DNA of 64,000 nucleotides from Asparagopsis taxiformis (taxonomy: Eukaryota; Rhodophyta; Florideophyceae; Bonnemaisoniales; Bonnemaisoniaceae): positions 62,001 to 126,000 of the forward strand of contig JALQPE010002263.1 of assembly GCA_030407315.1 (NCBI GenBank). Reading direction: 5' to 3'. Below the pieces are notes generated by a model. It saw nothing but the letters and a program-made list of their open reading frames with translations. It was not told where the DNA came from and did not search any database. Every line of letters starts with the position of its first letter. Positions within the stretch are counted from its first letter, which is position 1. This document shows positions 57,758-64,000 of the stretch, piece by piece. Both the position numbers and the translations under genes were made by a program.

Positions 57758-60460
57758 ATGACAACCCACGTGCTCCAAGTGTTGCGACTCGCGCAGCCGA
57801 TTGCGCAACGCAACGCGCACGTTCTCGATCACATCTCGACACCGCCCGCCGCCCCGCCACGCACAACGCCCCCTATCAGCAAATACATTCTCTCCACCCT
57901 TTTCAACTCGCCCCACAGCCCGCATACTCGACACGTCTTCATTGAAAACGACCAGGAGAACCACTTCCTGTACGGGCTCGTGCTCCCCCTTATCGCTCGT
58001 CTCCTGGCCGTGTCCACTCCAGGCCTCGTCTGCGTCGTGCAGCTGCCCCGAACCGACAACCTCCCTGAATGGGCACTCCCCCCACCCTTCGACTCAGCGT
58101 CAAACGGCTCCAATGGCTCCAAATCCGCTGCACCGACTACTCTCTCCCCGCAAGGCACTTCCCGAACCCCGTCCCCGTCCGATGAGCGTGCAACTCCACG
58201 AAAATCACTCTCCCCAGAGGCACACCCTGGCACTGCAGAACTCATACGGCATGCAGACAAGCTCCTTTCTGGCGCTGAAGCTGCCGCCGATGCCGTAAGA
58301 GATCAAGGATCGCCACCGCCCAACCCAGTCATGGAGGACCATCGTGCACTACGTCTCATATGCAATGGATTCGAGGTACTAACTGGCAAGATGCCCCCTC
58401 CACGTGTCGACATGGGCTCCTTCACACTTGCATCCGTCGGTTGGGAGAAAGCCGGTATTATATCGCCGGAAAATAACACAAAAGGAGTATCCATGTCCTT
58501 CTCCAATGGTATGATGACACCAACAGAGGGAATTGTCGTCACTTTCTCTAATGGTTCCTTAGTTCTTTTGACACTTCGCGATCCGTTGTCTATGATTCAT
58601 ACGCTCAAAATTACTGATGCTACGCCTATTGTAGTGTTCTCCTTCTGTAATGCCGGTCAAATGACCGTAGCAGATCTACTGGCACAGAAGAAGGACTCCT
58701 TGGGTGAAGAGGCCGCCCGCGTCCAAACATCGGTAGACCGGGAAAATGTGTTCGTCGTGGAAATTGGTCAAAGCGGCTCCGATGCCCCTAACAGCAACAA
58801 TACAAATGCACAAGCTGGAACAAATTATCCAGAGCCTAGTTCAGATCCATCACAAACTGCTCCCCCTGAAAAGCAACCCACTCGAGTACCTCCTGTGTTA
58901 ATCACAGCAATACCTCGCGCAGTACCATTGTTTGTCAATACAATTAACCAAACGTTTATCGATGCTCCGTATTGTTCTCAGGACAAAGAAGATGAAATCG
59001 ACGATAAATTCGATACAGAGAAGAATATAGATGTCAAGACAAACAATGAGTCGGTCAGAGAACAGAACACAGATGGTGCCGATAATGTACAGCAGGAGCA
59101 AAACTCAGCAACTCGTTGTCCAAACAATGTCCAGCGGACTGCTTCCTCCACAGAACAGAAAATTGATCCCCCAACAGAAACAATGCCACCGCCTAATCAA
59201 CAAAACCAATCCACCCGAGAAGAGGTCGTTCAAACCTCGGCTCCAACATCTGTCGCCAACAACATCCACGTAACTTCTAGCATGATTAACATGGATGCTT
59301 CATCCCGAAATCCAGAATCTGCACTGCCACCTCCTAGACATCCATCTATGTACAACTACTACGGCTATGGCCATAGCTCAGTTTACCGGCCGGACAACTC
59401 AAGACCACATCAAGTTATGTCACATCGACAACTTGTGCCAACAGCTGTTCCTGTCCACCAAAACCAGCCATCTATGTCGGGGCCACATGGCTACTATCAC
59501 CAACCATCAACCGTGCAAGCCGGCCCGCACCAGCCAAATGGGCATAATGGATATCATCCACACCATCCTGGACCACCTTACGCACCTGGTGGGTATTACG
59601 CAATGCCACCTCCAAGTATGATTCATCAACCACCACCAGGAAACTCTCAATGGCATCGTATGGCCATGCCACACGCGCCTGCTCCATTACGACCACCGCA
59701 TCCCATGGACGCACGACGTGACATGCCTATCCATTTCTCATCGCATCACGCAGTGGCATCCTCTATAGATGCACAATATCCATCGCATTACTACCCTCCA
59801 CCGTCCAATAACGCACATATGTATCCTGCCCAACCATCTGGTGTTGTGTCGGATGGAGCAATGCGCTCCGATGTTAACCGGCTTAGCTCGTTGCCTGGAG
59901 AGTCTGCAGGTCCAGCTGAAGGGCCAATACATGGTGCAGATCCAAGAATAGGACATCCTGGATATGCGGTCCAGGCATTAGAGGAATCGAAAGGCAAGGA
60001 AGCTGATGGACAGTTTGTAGTACCAGATCCGAAAGATTCGTCGAAGAGACAGTGTATAGCAATTGGTACTGAGGTGAATGAGCAGAAGGATGCAGAGTTG
60101 ACGAAATCGCGAAATGTCGATAATCGAACAGCTTTGGAAGCATTGGTTCGAATCGGAGAGGGTGATGGGAGGCAGTCGGCGAAAAGACAGAGCCATAGCA
60201 TGCTAGGTAGTGAACAACAGACATCGGCCGGAGTTGAGGAGAAAACGTCGGGAGTTGGTAATCGATCGGAGAGCATTGTGGGAAGGGTGAATGGTGTACA
60301 AGTGAATTCAAAAAGCAGGACAACTCCTACTCGAAATCGCACTAGTGCGAAAACGAACAGCAGTACGAGTACCAACAGCCAAGGTGGTGCTTTGGTGAAA
60401 GGAGCCATTACTGGAAACTCGCATGGACAACCTCACCAGAAGCGAGCAAGGCAACAGTAA
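57758..60460 (+). CDS. Unknown 900-residue protein with a prion-like His/Pro/Tyr region
   Basis: 900 residues in one exon. Residues 1-115 contain a folded-looking stretch (HVFIENDQENHFLYGLVLPLIARLLAVSTPGLVCVVQLPR). Residues about 185-330 form a second globular-looking part with ALRLICNGFEVLTGKMPPPRVDMGSFTLASVGWEKAGI and SFSNGMMTPTEGIVVTFSNGSLVLLTL. The rest is low complexity: Asn/Thr/Gln-rich (340-530), then Pro/His/Tyr/Gly-rich with many YY, PHH and PPP runs (about 530-700), then charged to the end. This composition is typical of RNA-granule or transcription-regulator scaffolds. I recognise no domain, and the function is unknown. The ATG at 57758 is supported by the length of the frame. Confidence 0.65.
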   Translation: MTTHVLQVLRLAQPIAQRNAHVLDHISTPPAAPPRTTPPISKYILSTLFNSPHSPHTRHVFIENDQENHFLYGLVLPLIARLLAVSTPGLVCVVQLPRTDNLPEWALPPPFDSASNGSNGSKSAAPTTLSPQGTSRTPSPSDERATPRKSLSPEAHPGTAELIRHADKLLSGAEAAADAVRDQGSPPPNPVMEDHRALRLICNGFEVLTGKMPPPRVDMGSFTLASVGWEKAGIISPENNTKGVSMSFSNGMMTPTEGIVVTFSNGSLVLLTLRDPLSMIHTLKITDATPIVVFSFCNAGQMTVADLLAQKKDSLGEEAARVQTSVDRENVFVVEIGQSGSDAPNSNNTNAQAGTNYPEPSSDPSQTAPPEKQPTRVPPVLITAIPRAVPLFVNTINQTFIDAPYCSQDKEDEIDDKFDTEKNIDVKTNNESVREQNTDGADNVQQEQNSATRCPNNVQRTASSTEQKIDPPTETMPPPNQQNQSTREEVVQTSAPTSVANNIHVTSSMINMDASSRNPESALPPPRHPSMYNYYGYGHSSVYRPDNSRPHQVMSHRQLVPTAVPVHQNQPSMSGPHGYYHQPSTVQAGPHQPNGHNGYHPHHPGPPYAPGGYYAMPPPSMIHQPPPGNSQWHRMAMPHAPAPLRPPHPMDARRDMPIHFSSHHAVASSIDAQYPSHYYPPPSNNAHMYPAQPSGVVSDGAMRSDVNRLSSLPGESAGPAEGPIHGADPRIGHPGYAVQALEESKGKEADGQFVVPDPKDSSKRQCIAIGTEVNEQKDAELTKSRNVDNRTALEALVRIGEGDGRQSAKRQSHSMLGSEQQTSAGVEEKTSGVGNRSESIVGRVNGVQVNSKSRTTPTRNRTSAKTNSSTSTNSQGGALVKGAITGNSHGQPHQKRARQQ

Positions 60461-60747
60461 CAATTGAAAGTGCCGTCAGGGACATATGTTGCTAACTTGG
60501 TATTCGCAGCGCTTATTCTGCTGTCATTGTTTATTTTATCCACAACGCACTTGTGTTGACACATTATGTTTTCTGTACATTGTAACATTTGACTAGTGGT
60601 CGTATGTGCGATTGCGCGATGCTTAACCTATCTTTCACGCTGAATACATAGACTAGCATAAACGTGTGGATGTGCGTCAGATCAGAAGCCAATATGTAGA
60701 TTGCAAATAACACCACCAGAAACGATTCAAGCTCGACGAGCACCAGT
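60461..60747. other. Convergent spacer
   Basis: About 290 bp, slightly AT-rich. Nothing supported. Confidence 0.4.
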
Positions 60748-61419
60748 TCATATGACCCACTTTCTGATCTCGGCATTCTTGAAGAATGGCTTCCCATCTG
60801 ACAACAGTTTGCTTAAAAATGCGCCATGCGTGAACACCGCGATAACCGTTTCTGGTCTCTGCAACAACCAAATTCGAAATTTATCAATGCGCGCTCTCAG
60901 AAACTCCTTCGGTTCCGTCTCTCTCTGCGCACGGGGCGAGTTTTGCTGCAGTAGCTCTGCAGACGCATGAGCGCTCTTCTGCAGCATTGAATGTGGCGTC
61001 CACCAATAAGCGTCTCGCGGCATGACGTGGCTGTAATCCAGATTCGGGAACATGCGCTCGAGATCCTCAACCGGACTGCCGATGTCACACACGTATGCGA
61101 GACGCTCACGACATAGCGGGGAGACTATGATAGGTGCTTGTAGGTCAGCGCAGGCGTGTAAACAGGTTTGCGTGGCGCGAATCATCGGTGAAGTTACAAT
61201 GAGTTGCGGGTTTATTTGCTTGAGCTTTGAAGAGATCTGTTGCGCTTGCTGCACGCCAATCTCGGTTAATGGAGCATCTATGTAGCGAATGTCGTTTAGA
61301 GAGGCACCGAGAGGCTCTAGTGCGTGCGCATTGTGCGTGGATTGGCCGTGGCGGATTAGGTAGATAGTCTTTGGGGGGATGTTCTGCCCGGTTTGGTTTT
61401 GAAGTAGAAAGCGGTCCAT
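60748..61419 (-). CDS. Histidine phosphatase superfamily (phosphoglycerate mutase-like)
   Basis: 223 residues from the ATG at 61419 (the frame opens at 61443 with TTG). The catalytic YLIRHGQSTHN motif is near the N-terminus and the second His lies in VIAVFTHGAFLSKLL. DAPLTEIGVQQAQQ and SPMIRATQTC, with the phosphate-binding Arg, also fit. The LVTSPMIRATQTCLHACADL and RERLAYVCDIGSPVEDLERMFPN sections resemble the plant and fungal small-phosphatase group. No signal peptide. Substrate cannot be read from the sequence. Divergent from the DTD gene over about 230 bp. Confidence 0.85.
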   Translation of the reverse strand: MDRFLLQNQTGQNIPPKTIYLIRHGQSTHNAHALEPLGASLNDIRYIDAPLTEIGVQQAQQISSKLKQINPQLIVTSPMIRATQTCLHACADLQAPIIVSPLCRERLAYVCDIGSPVEDLERMFPNLDYSHVMPRDAYWWTPHSMLQKSAHASAELLQQNSPRAQRETEPKEFLRARIDKFRIWLLQRPETVIAVFTHGAFLSKLLSDGKPFFKNAEIRKWVI

Positions 61420-61645
61420 CCTGGATGTTGAGTGTTGCTGCAACGGCTTCCGTTTTGTGAGAGAATCACGGGATATTTATTCGGATCAAAGGACACGCAC
61501 ACGTGTTCGGTCGAAAGTAAAGCGACGATTTATGCATCGAACAGCGCTGTATATTAGTCTGGTATGCTGATGATGCACACGTGTCACAGCCTGTTTGGGT
61601 TCGCCGAGGTGAGAACGGTGGGAAGTCGCAGCTCACTCCAGCATC

Positions 61646-62143
61646 ATGAGGCTTGTGGTCCAACGAGTAACCCAGGCAAGCGTTAAATCCGAGCGCGAAG
61701 GGCACGCGCCGCTGATATCAGAAATCTCGAAAGGGCTCTGCGTTTTAGTGGGATTTGAGCGTGATGACACCTCAGCCGATTGTGTCGCGATGGCGAAACA
61801 GCTGTTGAAACTGCGTCTATTTGACAGCGAGGAGAACGCGGACCGATCCGCAAAGTGCACGTTAAACATGTCGCAGGCAGGTGCCGATCTATTACTTGTC
61901 TCTCAATTTACACTGGCGGCCACGCTGCGGAGTAATCGTCCAGCATACCATCACTCCATGCCGGCAGAACCTGGTCTTGAGATGTTTGATGCCTTTGTTG
62001 AACTCTGTAAGGAAGGTCTGAAGGATAGTGCAGGCGTCGTTCGCACGGGGATTTTTGGCGCCATGATGAAGGTTAGTCTTGTCAATGATGGTCCGTTTAC
62101 GATTTGCCTCACGTGTAAAGACGGCAAATGTACGACATGGTAA
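61646..62143 (+). CDS. DTD: D-aminoacyl-tRNA deacylase (DTD)
   Basis: 165 residues. Hydrolyses D-amino acids wrongly attached to tRNAs (and Gly-tRNA-Ala). Family blocks: MRLVVQRVTQASVKSE, GLCVLVGFERDDT, KQLLKLRLFDSEEN, the SQFTL motif and the Gly-cisPro-type NDGPFTICL motif (usually NGPVT; here Phe replaces Val). The NRPAYHHSMPAE segment replaces the usual NRPSF...APP. Both catalytic-site loops are intact. ATG at 61646. Confidence 0.92.
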   Translation: MRLVVQRVTQASVKSEREGHAPLISEISKGLCVLVGFERDDTSADCVAMAKQLLKLRLFDSEENADRSAKCTLNMSQAGADLLLVSQFTLAATLRSNRPAYHHSMPAEPGLEMFDAFVELCKEGLKDSAGVVRTGIFGAMMKVSLVNDGPFTICLTCKDGKCTTW

Positions 62144-62748
62144 TTGGTTGGTTTGGACGACCTCAGCTGGTTGTAGGGACAATAAAGCGAGTGGGCTGTG
62201 TGTTTACAAGTTGTGCAAGTGGATGTACGATGACAGCTCGTGGACGTGTAGACGTACACGCCATTGGATGTTGGCGTTGTTCTACCATGCGTGTGCACAT
62301 GTGCAATTGATGTTTGGCGATCGCGTGTATGTGTTGCAGTTTGGCTGGACTCTAGCAAGGTTTGCAGCAAGGCTCACTTGCGCACCGTTCATCAAGGGCA
62401 CGTGAACAGCAGGGGGATTACGTGCTTGGATTGACATGGTCTTGAATGAAGTGCAGCCAGCGTTGAACAGTTATGGTCAGCGTATCAAACACACAGATAT
62501 GGGATGGATGCTTTCCATCCAGACTGGTGAGCACAAACTGCTACTCACGAAATCATAGTGCAATTGACACATCTTTCTTGCATCAACAGTGCATATTGAA
62601 TATGGTTGAATTTTGATAATTGTTTGCGTCTTGTTAGTTTAACACGTCCAAACAGCACAGTACACACCATCCACATTACTTCTCCCCATCATCTCTCTTA
62701 GCTGTGCAGATCTAACTGTCCCGATTCCCCCAAACCCCCCCCCCCACC
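62144..62748. other. Spacer
   Basis: About 600 bp with no supported ORF. A run of thirteen C lies just before the next ATG. Confidence 0.4.
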
Positions 62749-63135
62749 ATGCACCCGTTCCAACACATACATTTTCCCGCCACTCGCGAGGCGGCTGCAA
62801 CACGCGCATACATCCACGCACAGATGAATGCCGATTTTTCAGAGGCCCACACCTTCTTCACCGACGACATCCACTTCAATGACATAATGTTCCCAGTTTC
62901 AGGCCGCGCTAAAGTTGTTGAAAGCCTCTCTGAATATGCACACAAGTTTCTTCAATCATATCGTGTCGAGGCTTTTTCCCAGCCCGCTCCCGATCGTGCC
63001 TTACTGCTCCATTGGATAAAGGTTGGAAAGGCTCCCGAGCAGCCCGTTTGTGACTTGCTTTCTTTCAGGGACGGCCTCATTTGCCGTGTGGATAATTGCT
63101 TCAATACCGCTAACATTCAGTCAAATACCACTTAG
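62749..63135 (+). CDS. SnoaL-like (NTF2-fold) protein 1
   Basis: 128 residues, NTF2-like fold of the SnoaL type. Blocks: AYIHAQMNADFSEAHTFFTDDIHFND, GRAKVVESLSEYAHKF, then beta strands and CDLLSFRDGLICRVDN near the C-terminus, the last being the best match between the two tandem copies. No catalytic residue assignment is possible. The C-rich tract immediately before the ATG is part of the leader. Confidence 0.68.
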   Translation: MHPFQHIHFPATREAAATRAYIHAQMNADFSEAHTFFTDDIHFNDIMFPVSGRAKVVESLSEYAHKFLQSYRVEAFSQPAPDRALLLHWIKVGKAPEQPVCDLLSFRDGLICRVDNCFNTANIQSNTT

Positions 63136-63250
63136 ATGCTGGCCATTGATGATTGGACTGTATTCAGAAAACAGTCGTTGATTCCACACGCCAGTGTCGG
63201 AAGTTGCTGTCATAACATTCATTGGCGTTGTAATCCGCCGAACCCCAGAA

Positions 63251-63273
63251 GACTGGACTGGACTGGACTGGAC
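63251..63273. repeat. GACTG pentanucleotide microsatellite
   Basis: Four and a half tandem GACTG units between the two SnoaL-like genes. Confidence 0.8.
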
Positions 63274-63438
63274 AGATGCTGCAACTCCACAACAGTAGTG
63301 TGTTGTGCAGCTGCGGCGTCCGTTAGATATCGGTAGCTAGTTTCCTACATGAATAGAATGGCACTACTAGGAGTTTACTTTCAAGGATGTCATGCTAGGC
63401 AACTGTTCTATTGTCGGTGCAGCAACTCGGACTCCACA

Positions 63439-63801
63439 ATGGCAACGAATACAGACCACCAGTTGATCCAACTAGTTGAAAGGTACATCTACGCTAGAAC
63501 GTTCAATGTGTATTCCAACGCGTCGGAAATTTTCACGGACAACGTCAGATTGTGTGACATGATGATTATGAAATCTATCAAAGCGGTTATTTGTGGTCGA
63601 GACGCTGTTATTGAGATCTTCACAGATATGTTCGCATGCGGCATTAGGGTGGCATGTGTTGAGGCGGTGTCGAAGTCGGGATCGAATCAAATGATGGTGA
63701 TGTATAAAGTGGTGGAGAAAGACATGATGCGAAACATTTGTGATTTACTCACGGTCCAAGACGGCAAAATATGTCACGTGGTTAATATTTATAGGCTCTG
63801 A
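63439..63801 (+). CDS. SnoaL-like (NTF2-fold) protein 2
   Basis: 120 residues from the ATG at 63439; an earlier ATG at 63349 adds a 30-residue stretch without matches in the neighbour. It is a diverged tandem paralogue of the preceding gene: FTDNVRLCDMM aligns with FTDDIHFNDIM, GRDAVIEIFTDMF with GRAKVVESLSEY, and CDLLTVQDGKICHVVN with CDLLSFRDGLICRVDN. Alignment length favours the later start. Function unknown. Confidence 0.65.
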   Translation: MATNTDHQLIQLVERYIYARTFNVYSNASEIFTDNVRLCDMMIMKSIKAVICGRDAVIEIFTDMFACGIRVACVEAVSKSGSNQMMVMYKVVEKDMMRNICDLLTVQDGKICHVVNIYRL

Positions 63802-64000
63802 TGATAGTACAAAGGAATGCAAGGTGGCCTTGTTACGATCACGTCTAGTTCAAACTATCACAATTAGTAGTCATGACGCATACATGCGCGCTGTTCAACG
63901 CTGAAGAAGAACGGGCGTGGCTCCCATTTGGCTGAAATGGTTGTTGTGGTCTTGTCTTCAACGGTGTTCATTCATCTGTTCAGTTCGGTTGAGGTCAGGT
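63802..64000. other. Right-edge sequence
   Basis: About 200 bp after the last gene, nothing supported; a gene could start beyond the edge. Confidence 0.4.

Noticed and set aside
1..64000. CRISPR arrays, rRNA genes, prophage or bacterial insertion sequences
   Set aside because: No repeat-spacer array, no rRNA-like stretch, no transposase-like ORF seen; the gene content is eukaryotic nuclear.

Overview
This window reads as gene-dense nuclear DNA of a red alga. The strongest marker is a nuclear gene for PsbU (10251-10811), the 12 kDa photosystem II extrinsic protein of red algae and cyanobacteria, here with an apparent plastid-plus-twin-arginine leader. Other plastid-type proteins (pyruvate kinase, an mTERF, a DUF2358 protein) sit among ordinary eukaryotic genes: actin, PP1, VPS26, Pol II RPB4, TFIIIC, TRAPPC5, a SWI/SNF-type ARID subunit and a CDK inhibitor. 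About 38 protein genes and one tRNA fit in 64 kb. Most are intronless. The nine introns I can define in six genes (five with solid placement) are short (81-109 nt), start GTANGT and nearly all carry a CTAAC (or CTGAC) branch site 24-50 nt before the AG. TATA boxes and AATAAA signals are visible at several genes. I cannot name the species.

Layout. 0-9 kb: DUF2358 protein, TrmA-type RNA methyltransferase, PP1, VPS26, a membrane-anchored unknown. 10-17 kb: psbU, a possible HOOK-like CH/coiled-coil protein, actin, Nse4 (SMC5/6), a DUF1746-like membrane protein. 17-29 kb: mTERF, ARID/armadillo protein, staphylococcal-nuclease-like protein, ATP10, a NUMOD3 protein with two copies of a new 70-residue module, a 22-24-residue tandem repeat protein, and a protein built of four HA-like modules. 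29.5-31.8 kb: an AT-rich block without genes, the clearest compositional break in the window. 32-40 kb: TLDc protein, TrmB-like methyltransferase, RPB4, 3-ketodihydrosphingosine reductase, C9orf78/TLS1 splicing factor, TRAPPC5, an unknown two-exon gene. 40-46.5 kb: sparse, with tRNA-Leu(UAG), a perfect 17-bp hairpin, a probable small membrane-protein exon, a Kip/ICK CDK inhibitor, a Rieske protein, and a 22-residue metallothionein. 47-64 kb: pyruvate kinase, TFIIIC TPR subunit, a C1q/TNF-like nuclear protein, RecQ helicase, a possible SKA3-like protein, a 900-residue prion-like protein, a histidine phosphatase, D-aminoacyl-tRNA deacylase and two tandem SnoaL-like proteins.

There is no operon logic: neighbours are mostly unrelated housekeeping genes, often divergent over 200-600 bp promoters or convergent with very short or overlapping 3' ends. 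The features most worth following are the AT-rich block (centromere or origin candidate), the tandem repeat protein, the NUMOD3 and HA module proteins, the tiny metallothionein, the C1q-like nuclear protein, and the frame-neutral 108-nt intron at 16.5 kb.
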